DNA of 64,000 nucleotides from Jacaranda mimosifolia (Eukaryota; Streptophyta; Magnoliopsida; Lamiales; Bignoniaceae), in the NCBI GenBank assembly GCA_018894105.1, contig CM032122.1, positions 35,619,404 to 35,683,403 of the forward strand. The letters run 5' to 3'. The position numbers and the translations under genes are program-made. The notes under the pieces are model-generated. The model made no database searches. It was not told where the DNA came from and worked only from the letters and a program-made list of their open reading frames with translations. Below, one piece after another: positions 51,370-62,300 of this stretch (within the stretch, counting starts at the first letter, position 1; the number at the start of each line of letters is the position of its first letter).

Positions 51370-52187
51370 ATGACAACTGAAAAACAGCAGATATTGGAGC
51401 CACTGATGGTGCGTGTGAAGAACTCTGGGATGATCAGTTCCATGGGGAGCCCTTTGCTGAATGAGGACAGAGACGAGGAGATGACGAGGTCTGCGTTAGC
51501 AGCTTTCCGTGCTAAGGAAGAAGAGATTGAGAAGAGGAAGAATGAGGTCAGGCAGAAAGTTCAGGCGCAGTTAGGCCGTGTTGAGGAAGAAACTAAACGT
51601 CTGGCAGAAATTCGTGAAGTAAGTTGGAAATTACCAGAATATGATATATAACTATTGATCAAGACAACTTTGCACTTTTATACATCATTTTTGAATTAAG
51701 AGAAGTCATCTGATTATGTTAATGTTTGTTATCTAGTAGGAGCTTGAAGCTCTGAATGATCCAATGAGGAAGGAAGTTGCAATCGTACGCAAGAGGATCG
51801 ACCTCATTAATCGGGATTTAAAGCCACTGGGATTGAGCTGCCAGAAGAAGGTGAATATCCAGTTTCTTTCCAAGTTACATTAGAATTTTAACTAGAAATT
51901 CATATGGATGGATTTTAACTTAACAGGAAAAAGAATACAAAGAAGCCCTGGAGGCTTTCAATGAGAAGAACAAGGAAAGGGGTCAGCTGATTTCCAAACT
52001 AGTTGAGGTAAGAAGATTCATAAAATAAATTTGTTCTCCAGACAAAATAAAAAAACAAGTACTTGAATTCTACAAAAAACTTTTATTTCACACTTTTTTT
52101 TTTATTGGGCAGTTGGTAGGTGAAAGTGAGAAGTTGAGACTGAAGAAACTGGAGGAGATTTGCAAGAACATTGATTGCCTCCGCTGA
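51370..52187 (+). CDS. RAB6-interacting golgin-like (DUF662) coiled-coil protein
   Basis: Four exons (51370-51618, 51740-51850, 51927-52007, 52113-52187) join in phase 0 to 171 residues. A short leader leads to VKNSGMISSMGSPL, the family's N-terminal motif. A nearly continuous charged coiled coil follows (about 40-165) with AAFRAKEEEIEKRK, QAQLGRVEEETKRLAEIREELEAL, LNDPMRKEVAIVRKRID, EYKEALEAFNEKNKE and LVGESEKLR, ending KNIDCLR. This is the plant DUF662 family, annotated as RAB6-interacting golgin-like and expected on Golgi membranes; its biochemical role in plants is poorly defined. The length is normal for the family. The start at 51370 leaves 18 residues before the conserved block, as in relatives. 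Introns are GT-AG. Confidence 0.92.
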
Positions 52188-52355
52188 GACAATATTAACA
52201 TTAATATCCCTTCTTTTCAAGAATTTACTGCTCTCTCTGATTATCATTGATTTTCACTGTCTTTATATTGTTGTTTCAAGATTGTTTTGAGACACAGTCA
52301 CAACACAAGTTAGGACATTTTATAATGTTTCTAATTGTTTATCTTATCAATGTGT

Positions 52356-52516
52356 GAGAGTATGTTAATTACAGAAAAAATTTAAGGTTTGATTTTCTTC
52401 TTGTAATACTAATGTTGTTATACAGTCCATCGTCGCGAGAGTATGTCAATTACTAAAAAATTTTAAGGTTTGATTTCCTTCTTGTAATACTAATGTTGTT
52501 ATACAGTCCATCGTCG
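52356..52516. repeat. Two-copy 81-bp tandem duplication downstream of the golgin-like gene
   Basis: Units 52356-52436 and 52437-52516 both run GAGAGTATGT...TTTAAGGTTTGATTT...CTTCTTGTAATACTAATG...CCATCGTCG with about five differences. It lies some 170 bases past the stop, so it may duplicate 3'-end sequences. Confidence 0.85.
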
Positions 52517-53769
52517 AGCTATTTTTACTTAATAGAAATTTATTTGTATTTTCTTTTTAAGAGATGATCATTGTTGATACTTCAATTACGTTTATCTGAA
52601 TTGAATTGATAATCAATTTATTTGCAAAATGATAACTTTGTATTGATACATTTTGCATTTGTCTTATGAGTAAATATATTGATTATTTACTGTTATTTCA
52701 TGTTTTGATATATTACACATGTAGTTGATGTTCTTATGAGTAAATAAGTACAAAGGTTCATTCACTTATATATATGTATATATAATGATTATGTTTTACC
52801 ATTTATATATGAAAAATATATTGTATTTCTATATGTTATACTCCCTTTGTTCTAAAATTATGACTCACTTACTATGGTCAACTAGTTAATTTGAATATTT
52901 TACAGTAAAATAATAAGTTATTTGTTACCTAATCAATTTTTTTTTTAAAAATAAGTTATTAATATTAAATCATGACCACATTAAGATTTGAGGTTTATAT
53001 ATAAATAATATTAAATATTTTATAATGTGATAATAATTTTAAAAATATTAAATAATTAATATCACGATAAGTTTCTTAAAAGATTGAGGAGAAGTATTTT
53101 GGAATATGAAAAATATATAATTATTTATGTATACATACTTATATAGGAATAAATATTACAGCCGAGTTGTATAATATACAATAAGTTATTGATGTAATTA
53201 ATTATATATATTTGTCAAAATATTATACGTTAGCATATGTATTTTAATCTCAATTATTTATTAATTTTAATAAGTATATACAACAGATTTTAAAATCTTA
53301 CTGAAATATATTGTTAAAAGCCAAGTTTTCTTTGACATATAAAGTCTGACAAGATAACTCTAAATTTATGAAGAAAAATCATTATTTTGCAATGTTTTAG
53401 ATGTGGGATTGTACATATTTAAGATATAAAATTGTTTACAAGATATAGCTATGTCATGGTTAAGTTAAAGATCTTCTGATCAAATCCAAACGTATAAAAG
53501 CAATAATAAAATGAATAAGATTAAATATTGATGTTGAAATTGCTGTTAATATATCTTATAAGGACTAAAATATTTTATCCTTTAAAATAAAAAATATATA
53601 ATCTACAATTAATTATTTACATTGTGCATGCGGATCTTAAATTTTAATTAGCATATACATAATTGATGAGATAAATTAGGAGTACTTTTTATTAATCTTA
53701 AGCTATAGTCTAAAATAATTAAATTTAAATTTCGAAGACCAAAAAAAAATATTGAAAATCAAAACAATC
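52517..53769. other. AT-rich intergenic region
   Basis: No gene, RNA or complete element is recognised. The sequence is over 70% A+T by eye, with simple AT tracts. Confidence 0.5.
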
Positions 53770-53787
53770 AACTCGCGATAACACAAG

Positions 53788-53899
53788 GCTGAGTAGCCTG
53801 TGAACAGTGGCATAAGTCTCTCACATAATGTGGGAAGTCAGAAGTTTAAATATGAACGAGCTCTTGATATGTGTGCGTGTGTATTAAAAAAAAAAAAAA
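53788..53899 (+). mobile_element. tRNA-derived SINE with A-tail and near-perfect target-site duplication
   Basis: An A-box-like CAGTGGCATAAGTC and a B-box-like GAAGTTTAAATATGAAC lie some 35 bases apart. They are followed by CTCTTGATATGTGTG and a run of about 16 A. The element is flanked by AACTCGCGATAACACAAG (53770-53787) and AACTCGCTATAACACAAG (53900-53917), an 18-bp duplication with one mismatch, the product of LINE-type target-primed insertion. At about 112 bases it is short but complete in layout. It encodes nothing. Confidence 0.8.
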
Positions 53900-54164
53900 A
53901 ACTCGCTATAACACAAGCAAATTGCAAAATGCGGTTTCAATAATAATAATAAGATCAATTTTGGACAATGCAAATTCAAACAATATAATTCAACTGAAAA
54001 ATGAATAAAATTCGGTCAACCCGCACGCAATCACCCACTTAAACGAGGCTAGTTTCACTATTAAATTAGATTGGGCCTAATCTATTTGGATTGAAACCGA
54101 CACTTATAATCCTGAATCGACAGATCCAATTTCGTAGGCCCAGAAAAGCTTATTCTAGGCTCAT

Positions 54165-54250
54165 TCACCTCTCTCTCGACGTGAGATTTAGAATTCAAAT
54201 CCTGCTAAACTCTTAATGTGCATACGTGTGTAAAATTATTAAAAAAAAGT
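54165..54250 (+). mobile_element. Second SINE copy of the same family, 5' end unclear
   Basis: A B-box-like GAATTCAAATCCTG is followed by CTCTTAATGTGCATACGTGTGTA and an A-run, parallel to the 3' half of the 53788 copy (CTCTTGATATGTGTGCGTGTGTA). The 5' half around CTCATTCACCTCTCTC is less certain, and no target duplication was found. Confidence 0.5.
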
Positions 54251-55686
54251 ATTTAATTAATATTCAATTTTCGTTATAAATAAATAAAATAATATAAATC
54301 ATATTATTTATTTATTAACTAAAAATAATTTAATCATTCTATTTCATGTAGCATAAATCAAGAATATTCAAGTCAATTGAAAAACTTGTATTTTAATTAA
54401 ATACCATTTTACTAAAAAAGAACAAGTTGTTTTTAAATGAATATCCATATCTAAAGATGTTTTTTTTCAATGATTACAATCTTTTTGTGATATTATCATG
54501 AATAATTAACAATTGTATAATACGATAAACAATGCATTGAAAGGAGAAATTATTTCAAAACTTAGATTAGTGGTCATATGAGATTTGGGACAAAGTAGTG
54601 TGGGTCACCACCCTGCTACAACCTCCTTGAAGTTGACCAAACTCCATTGCCCACTAATAATTACTATAGAAATATATATATATATATATATAACTTTGGA
54701 AAATGAAATTGTGGACCAAATTTTTCCTTGTGAATATAGTTTAAGTATCAATGGCAAAAAACTCATTCATGCATGTAGCAAAGATATTTTTCATGTTAAA
54801 GATATTTAATTATAAAGTAAGACTAATTAAGAATATGAATGTGCTGATTTAAACGATATTCTATTTTACGTAATTTTAATTTTTTCATAAATTTCTAGAT
54901 GCTTTATATATATATATATTATATCACGTATAGTATGACTAACATAACACTTATATCATATTTTCCGTTATTGATTACTTGAATGATTGATCTACAAATG
55001 TTATGTAGACAATATAAAAAGAAAAATAGCAAGAAACATTGTTTTTTGATTTTTTTTCTATCCCTTCACCGGCCATGTCCAAATATGCTTTGTATAAAAA
55101 GAAAAATAATAATTATATATAAGGAAATATTTTCCTTGTTTAAAATGTAGTAAATGAGCTGGTTTGATTTGGTTCGAGAAAACTAACGTAAGTCGAAGAT
55201 TGGGACAGGCAATTACATCCCAGGACTCAACCGACAACTTTGTTGATTAGGTCCAGAATTATGTATTCTATCTTCTTTCCGCTCAATGGAATGAGTCGTC
55301 ACTTTCCTCATTTATTTTCTAGTACGCTTAGTGACGTCTTTGATGATCACTGCCACTAACTTAATATTTACCTCAACCTATTTCCACTTCACAAGGAATA
55401 ATAGGTACCATAAAGTTATTTTTTGAACTATTAGCGGTTATCGCATGCAATTTTTCGTACGTACATAAAATTTTAAATGTTACTCATATTTTTTTTTGCA
55501 TATAATTTTTGTAGATATATATGTTTATAATATTTTTGTGTCTTTAAATTAAATTCAAAATAAAATTAAAGAGTATTTTAAAATATATTATATGTTAAAT
55601 TTTTTTACTTATTTTAACTAACAAAAAAAAAAATGGAACTCTTGAAATGAAAAAAAAAAGAAAAAGAAAGGACAAAAGAAATAAAA
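54251..55686. other. AT-rich intergenic region
   Basis: It contains an (AT)n run at about 54666-54692 and another near 54907-54920. No coding signal is seen. Confidence 0.5.
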
Positions 55687-55966
55687 ATCAAGCCTAAAAG
55701 AAAAATATGGCGATGGACCTATATTTTTCTCTATAAAAAAATAAAAAATTAATATACACTTAAAAAATTACAAAATAAAAAAATAAAAATCAAGCCTTAA
55801 AAAAATATAGCAAGGACCTATATTTTTCTCTGCAAAAAAGGGGAACAAAAAATAAATCGCTCAGAACGTAAAAAGCAAGAAACAGAAAGGAAAAAAAGAA
55901 ATCAAACCTAAAAGAAAAATATGATGATGGACCTATATTTATCTTTGCAAAAAAAGAGAATAAAAA
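55687..55966. repeat. Three imperfect ~100-112-bp tandem units
   Basis: A block opening ATCAAGCCT and containing GACCTATATTT(T/A)TCT recurs at 55687, 55789 and 55901 (the third as ATCAAACCT), joined by A-rich spacers. Confidence 0.75.
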
Positions 55967-56419
55967 ATTTTCAAAAATTTTAATAAACTTATATAGTTTG
56001 ATTATGTTATTAAAAGTATTATTTCTAATTTTCTATGATAATTAATTTCACGAGTTTATCCGGAGTTCGTATTTAAAATAGGGTAGAACATGTTATAATA
56101 TGTATAAATTAATAGAAGGTATAGCATATTATTTCCTCAGTCCTAAAATATTGCTCTATTGATTACGTTATGAAGTCAAATTTAATTTGTTGAATAGCTT
56201 ATTAATTTTTTTGATAATTTTACATTGATAAATTAACTTTCAAATCTAAAATCAGTATGTATTATATTATTTAATACCATTATTCAATTAGTTTTTTAGC
56301 AGTTGCTTATAAATTAAAAAGAAGAAGCAAATGAGAAAATTAGTCATGTATAATAAAGAAGTCATTAGTTTAGGATGGCTGGAATATAAATATAAGATAA
56401 ATTTAAAAGAGCAATTAGG

Positions 56420-56956
56420 TTATAATCAACTTGCTCAAAAATGATATCCAATGGATGCAAATGGGTTATTTGGCCAAAGTTTATATGATACTCTTTTTTT
56501 CAGTATTTAATCCACCAGGGATGAGGTATTATAATCATCCCTCCTTCAGAATGCGACATTGTTGTCGCAATGTGACATAAATCCAAGATCAATTACCAAA
56601 TGTTGAGACTCTGGAGGTGACTCCTATAGGATTAAGAGGTGGCTCCCATATATGTAGCACTTTGTCTTACAGGTTCAGGAGGTTGCTTTCACACACACAA
56701 CACTTTGCCCTATATAACACTTAGTTCCCAATATTCCAATTGGTGATGACTTTGATACCATTTTTCACGCCCCGGACCCGCAAGCCTGTTGGACGCGAGA
56801 ATTGTTTCCAAACCCATCGTGTGCATCCTGAAATTGGGCTATTATCAACTTGCTCAAAAGAGATATCCAATGAATGCATATGAATTTTTTTAGCCGAAGC
56901 TTATATAATACTCTTTCTTTCAGTATTTAGTTTATGTGGGATGTGGCATTACATAT
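56420..56956 (-). mobile_element. TRIM-like small LTR retroelement, one LTR truncated
   Basis: Read on the minus strand, an LTR-like repeat starts TGTAATGCCACATCCC (56956) and extends to about 56765. It is followed by TGGTATCAAAG (56760-56750), the classic primer-binding site for initiator tRNA-Met. About 200 non-coding bases then end in a purine-rich GAAGGAGGGATGA. A second, partial copy of the LTR follows (about 56540-56420), sharing TATAAACTTTGGCC-, TTGGATATC- and GAGCAAGTTGAT-type stretches with the first. This is the layout of a terminal-repeat retrotransposon in miniature. It encodes no protein. The far part of the second LTR is missing, so the insertion border there is undefined. Confidence 0.55.
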
Positions 56957-57422
56957 GTCATTTAAATTCATCAATATTATATAAGAGAAGAAAGATTGTT
57001 TTTTTTTTTTTTTTTTTGTTATTCACAAATTAATAAATATGTTTGATTTGAAAATGACAATTATATGCATAAAAAAATAAAAATAATTGTTTTTAATCAC
57101 AAATTGGTAGGAAAAAAACCATATTTATAAAATTTAAATAATAAAAAATAAAAAATAAAACGAAACCAATCATCACCTTTGACTTTGATTGATTCAAATT
57201 AAAAGTCTCAAACCCGGAACTCACATGGTCCATCAGACTTGATATAGGAAACAATAGCCGTCCTTGAGCAGTCACTGCTGCCCCACTTTCCCTCACGTGC
57301 AATGTCGGTCAACGCGCGCTGTTTACTGCTTCAAAATAATATTTCCAACAATTTTCACTCGTGCCTTTCCACAAATATTAATGTTGTCGTCTCTCTCTGA
57401 GTGTGTTTATATATATACATAT

Positions 57423-57448
57423 ATGTATTGATTATGAATTATCTGTAA
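57423..57448 (+). promoter_or_regulatory. Two minimal upstream ORFs ahead of the DREB1-like gene
   Basis: ATG-TAT-TGA (57423-57431) and a four-codon ORF ending TAA (57434-57448) lie just before the main ATG at 57453. They matter only if transcription starts upstream of 57423, which is plausible given the TATA-like TTTATATATATAC at about 57407-57419 only if a further promoter lies upstream. Confidence 0.25.
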
Positions 57449-57452
57449 ATTT

Positions 57453-58241
57453 ATGGATTATAGAGACACTCATTCTTCAACTTCCTCTTCTCCATCGCTT
57501 GAAAATGTTAACTATTTATCAACTCATATTCGCAAGAAAAAGGCCGGCCGGAAGAAATTCAAGGAGACGCGCCACCCAGTCTACAGAGGCGTGCGACGGA
57601 GGAACGGAGACAAATGGGTGTGTGAAGTGCGTGAACCTAAGAAGAAATCAAGGATATGGCTGGGGACTTTCACCAGCCCGGAGATGGCCGCCGTTGCACA
57701 CGATGTGGCTGCCCTAGCATTGCGTGGGGAAAATGCGCCACTCAACTTCCCTGACACCGCCCAGCGCCTCCCCCGTCCCGCCTCATCCTCCCACCAAGAC
57801 ATCCAAATGGCCGCCCTTCAAGCAGCCAGGGATTTTAGTCCAGCATCATCATTTAATCATGCAGGAACCCTAAGAACTTCCCCATCTTCATCTTTTGTTG
57901 ATTCTTCTACATTTTGGAAAAAATCGAGTAAAAAAGATAAAGTGAAACCATCTTCCTTATTTTTTGATACACCATTGTCGTTGTTGGATCATTCGTTTCA
58001 TCTGAAGATTGATGAAACTCCTGGCGTTGGATTTAATGGTGATAATGCTAAAGAAAATAATGCTGGAAGCAGCAGTAATGGGGTAGTGGGGTTCGTGGAC
58101 GAGGAGGCCATGTTTAACATGCCAGTTTTGCTAGATAGCATGGCGGAGGGGATGCTTCTAACTCCACTGGCTATGAAGAAAGGATTCAATTGGAGCCATG
58201 GGATAGACGATGAAATTGACCTGACGCTATGGGGGGACTAG
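57453..58241 (+). CDS. DREB1/CBF-like AP2/ERF transcription factor
   Basis: An intronless gene of 262 residues. A single AP2 domain (about 43-100) includes [16 protein letters not shown] (Val and Glu at the positions that favour DRE/CRT, CCGAC) and WLGTF. The preceding [15 protein letters not shown] (28-42) is the CBF/DREB1 signature and nuclear-localisation segment. The second signature, usually DSAWR just after the domain, reads DTAQR here and is altered. The C-terminus is acidic, with [20 protein letters not shown] and a final LWGD instead of the common LWSY. DREB1 factors activate cold-, drought- and salt-response genes in the nucleus. The length is slightly above typical CBFs, from a Ser-rich middle (about 125-200). 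The altered second signature suggests a divergent member of the clade. Confidence 0.92.
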   Translation: MDYRDTHSSTSSSPSLENVNYLSTHIRKKKAGRKKFKETRHPVYRGVRRRNGDKWVCEVREPKKKSRIWLGTFTSPEMAAVAHDVAALALRGENAPLNFPDTAQRLPRPASSSHQDIQMAALQAARDFSPASSFNHAGTLRTSPSSSFVDSSTFWKKSSKKDKVKPSSLFFDTPLSLLDHSFHLKIDETPGVGFNGDNAKENNAGSSSNGVVGFVDEEAMFNMPVLLDSMAEGMLLTPLAMKKGFNWSHGIDDEIDLTLWGD

Positions 58242-58912
58242 TTGATTATTAGAGCTTGTTTGTTTGCCTTAATATTACATGATAGATACATAATCCAACT
58301 TTATTCCAATATTTGATTCATTTTTAAAAGCCGTTGATACAGTTAGGGCCCGGTATGCATTTAAGGCTTAACTTGGCTTGTGCATCAAGACCCTAGGGTG
58401 TGACATGTTTTCCAACCTAAACTAGAAATAAATTATAATTTATCAAATGGGATAATCATGTCAAACGAACAATCAAAGTTGAATATCAAATTATTTAAAA
58501 TATGTAAACAAACATTAGATTGAATACACAATAACCCGTTATTTATCCTAATCATACGTATCATATCTAATCTAAACACACCAAGCAAACGAGCTCTTAT
58601 TGTATGTACTATGAATAAGGGTAATTAAAATACTCACGTAAATTTCATGTTAGCTAGCATGCATGTATGATCTAAATCTCATGCCTCATGAAAACAAATA
58701 AGAGTAACATTAATTTATAGATTAATTAATGTCTTATCATACATACAAGAGGAATACATGCGTGATTTCATGAAATTCTTTCTCAAAATTTGATAATATA
58801 TATAAATTATGTGATAGAATGAATATTGAGTCGAATGTCAGGATACATCATCGTCTATAAAGTGCATGCCAATTCTTCTCATATATATCTGGAGGTGCTC
58901 TTTTATGGAATA
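58242..58912. other. Intergenic region downstream of the DREB1-like gene
   Basis: It probably includes the DREB1-like 3' UTR. No other gene is recognised before the interrupted frame that begins at 58916. Confidence 0.5.
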
Positions 58913-58915
58913 TAA

Positions 58916-59030
58916 CCCCTACCTATTGTAAATGCCACAGGAATAATATCTTGTAAAATTATGTCTTTTATATCTAATGACGAATTTAAAATTGTGGAAC
59001 AACTTTGGTCCATGAGATCAGGCTTCCCAT
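58916..59030 (+). other. Open frame interrupted by the copia insertion
   Basis: After a TAA at 58913, a frame stays open for 38 codons up to the copia 5' border, ending ...EFKIVEQLWSMRSGFP. With one copy of the CCCAT duplication removed it continues in frame after the element (63988 on) as YLFK to the window end. The composition looks protein-like, but I cannot name the family. It may be part of an exon whose gene continues past the window, or chance. Confidence 0.3.
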
Positions 59031-59251
59031 TGTTAAACTGTAAATAGTGTACATATTGTTTGTAGTTAGTTAGTTAGTTAGATTGTTAACCAGTCAGTTT
59101 AACTAACCCCAGTTAGTTTTGACCCCTAGTCAACTAACCTACTCATGTATATATGGACACTTCTGTTAATCATTTTTTCAATTGAATGAATTCTTTTTCC
59201 AGAAACCTAAAATCTCTCTCCTTCTTCAATGGAGTTACTCTGTTTTGAACA
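59031..59251 (+). repeat. 5' LTR of the copia element
   Basis: 221 bases starting TGTTAAACTG and ending GTTTTGAACA, with a (TTAG)n patch near its start and a GTATATATGG TATA-like motif near 59146-59155 that could serve as the promoter. Confidence 0.97.
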
Positions 59252-59263
59252 TGGTATCGGAGC
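59252..59263 (+). promoter_or_regulatory. Primer-binding site
   Basis: TGGTATCGGAGC directly abuts the 5' LTR and is complementary, apart from small deviations, to the 3' end of plant initiator tRNA-Met. Confidence 0.85.
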
Positions 59264-59361
59264 AGAGAATCGCTGCTCCTGAGTACCGCGAAGTAGAAAC
59301 TAACTCTTCTCTTGAAGCATCCTCAAATTGAGTTGTGGAAGAAACCATTGGACACATCGAA

Positions 59362-62300
59362 ATGAGTCACGATCGAGAGCGAGTAGCTAGGACCTTCGAC
59401 AATAATGATCCTCTGTTTTTGCAACCCTCAGATCATCCCGGAATGGTACTCGTTACTACGCCATTAACAGGTACCAATTTTCTGCCCTGGAATCGCTCGA
59501 TGAAAATTGCTTTGGGTGCTAAGGTGAAATTGGGGTTTATTGATGGTAGATGTTCAATGCCTAGTGTAGAATCACCTGATTATGACCAGTGGATTAGGGT
59601 AGATTGTATGGTCACTTCTTGGATTCTTAATTCAATATCAAAAGAAATTGTTGAAGTGTTTCTTTATACTACCAGTTCCAAAGAGCTTTGGGAAGAAATT
59701 ACTGAGAGATTTGGGGAATGTAATGGCCCTCTCCTCTACCAATTACAGCGTGAGATTAGTTCCATTACATAGGGAAACCTCACTGTTGTTCAGTATTACA
59801 CCAAATTAAAGAAGTTGTGGGATGAATTAAGTGTTCTTATGCCAATTCCAGAATGCACCTGTGGGGCAGCTAAGGCTATTGTTGATATGAATTCGTTAAA
59901 TAGACTAATGCAGTTTCTTATGGGGTTGAATGATACTTATGATCATGTGAGAAATCAAATATTAGTTATGGAGCCAATTCCTAGTGTCAATAAGGCTTAC
60001 TCATTGGTTTTGAGAGTTGAGAAGCAAAGAGAAGTGAACACTTCTTACAGTGATGTTGTTGAAAACACTGCTATGGCTGCAAGAACAGAGTCCAGTTTCA
60101 GGAAGGAAGGAAATGGGAGACAAACATACAAAAGGGATTAAGGAAGGAGGGGTGACAAACACTGCTCACATTGTGGAAGAGATGGGCATCTTAGAGAGAG
60201 TTGTTTCAAGCTGAATGGCTACCCGAACTGGTATAAAGAGCTCAAGGAGAAGAGAGGTCAAGGTCAGTGGAGACAAAACATAAACTGTGTGGAGACTCCT
60301 CTTGATCTTCAGAATGAGAAAGGAACACATAAAGGGAAAGATTGGGCATCCACCTTAGCAAACTTAGTCCAACAGGAAGTGACAAAACTGATAAGGGGGA
60401 AGCAACAGTTAGATGAGAATAAAGTGAACCTTGCTCAATTCAGTGACTTTGCAGGTTCGTCTATGCATCTGGCCTTAAGTACACTTGATTTGATAGGTAG
60501 AGATTCTTGGATTGTGGACACAGGAGCCTCAAGCCACATATGCAAAGACATTAGCCTTTTGATCCAACATAAAACATCTACTAAACCTATACCAGTATAT
60601 CTACCTGATGGAACCCTCAAACTAGTTAAACACATTGGCACTGCTCAGTTGACTGAAAGCTTAAAACTATTCAACACCCTTCATATACCTGAGTTTAAAT
60701 TCAACCTTTTATCTGTCAATAAACTCACCAATGATGCCCAAATGAAGTTCATATTTCAACCAAATCAATTTATTTTGCAGGACCTAAAGAATGAAAAGAT
60801 AGTTGCAGCTGGAAAAGTCATAGGAAGACTCTACATTCTTGATAAGTTTTGTTTTTCCACTGACAGAATTGATACCTGTTACAAACAGTTTTATCCTAGC
60901 TTATCTGCTTGTAAAACTCTTGATCAGACCCTTGTCAATGTTGTGTCCTCTTCAGATATCATACTTTGGCACAATAGATTAGGACACGCTTCTAATAATG
61001 TTCTTAGACATATTCCTCATGTTAGAAATAAAGATCTTGATCTTTGCCACAAGTGTAATGTGTGTCCCTTAGCCAAACAAACAAGATTGTCCTTTTCCTC
61101 CAGTATTTCTGTCACTAGTAAAGCCTTTGAACTCATCCATATGGACCTTTGGGGACCATACAAGAAGTCATCTTTGACAGGAGCCCATTATGTTCTTACT
61201 GTTGTAGATGACTATTCAAGGGGCCTTTGGACTTTTTTGTTGAAAAGTAAACATCAAACTCACATATTCATTCATCAATTCCTCCAAATGATCAAAACTC
61301 AATTCCAAGCATGCATCAAAACCATAAGAACAGACAATGGGAGTGAGTTTTTGAATGATGAGGTTCTTTCAATCTTTAGAACAAATGGAGTCATCCACCA
61401 AAGAACTTGCATTTATACTCCCCAACAAAATGGCATTGTTGAGAGAAAGCACAGACACCTTCTTAACATTGCTAGAGCCCTCATGCTTCATTCAAATCTC
61501 CCTTCAAAATTTTGGGGAGAATCTATATTGATGGCTACTTATATCATCAACAGATTACCTTGCCCTATCCTGTCTTGGAAGTCTCCTTATGAAAGGCTCT
61601 ACAACAAAGCCCCTGATTACTTAGCCTTGAGAGTTTTTGGATGTCTTTGTTTTGCCACAAACACTACCCCTCACAAGGATAAATTTGATCCTAGAGCCTT
61701 TAAATGTGTTTTTATTGGCTACAATATAGGGCAGAAAGCTTTTAAGGTCTATGACCTTGATAAGCATAAAACATACCTCTCTAGAGATGTTATATTCCAT
61801 GAGAACACCTTTCCTTTTAAAGTTCATCAATTTGCTGAAAGTAATGAGCCTTCATTTTCTCTTCCTATTCCCTTAGAGAAACCTTTTACTGATCCTTCTC
61901 CTATTCCCAGCAATTCTAGTCCCTTACCAGCTCAAAACTCTAATCAGAATATTCAGAATCATTCTCCTTCTATCCCTGAACAGAATATGATGAGGCAAAG
62001 TGTAAGAGTCAGAAAGAAACCTCTATGGTTAAAGGATTATATCTCTCATGTTTTTGAACAGCAGTCTAGTGAGCCTATGCCAATGATTTTTCCACCTGCA
62101 CACTATAAGGATGGTCCTACCAAGATTCATTACATACCTAAAACATATCCCTTCACTACAGAAACTAAACTGTCTTCTGCATATATGGCCTTCCTGGCTA
62201 ATGTCTCTACAGTTAGGGAACCTACTTCCTACAAACAAGCTTGTACTCAAGAGGAGTGGATTGTTGCTATGAAGAAAGAGATTGAGGCTCTTGAATCAAA

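Noticed and set aside
59770..59772. Programmed read-through at the gag TAG
   Set aside because: Copia elements of this type normally have a single uninterrupted frame, the stop is in the middle of gag, and a second stop follows; mutation is simpler.
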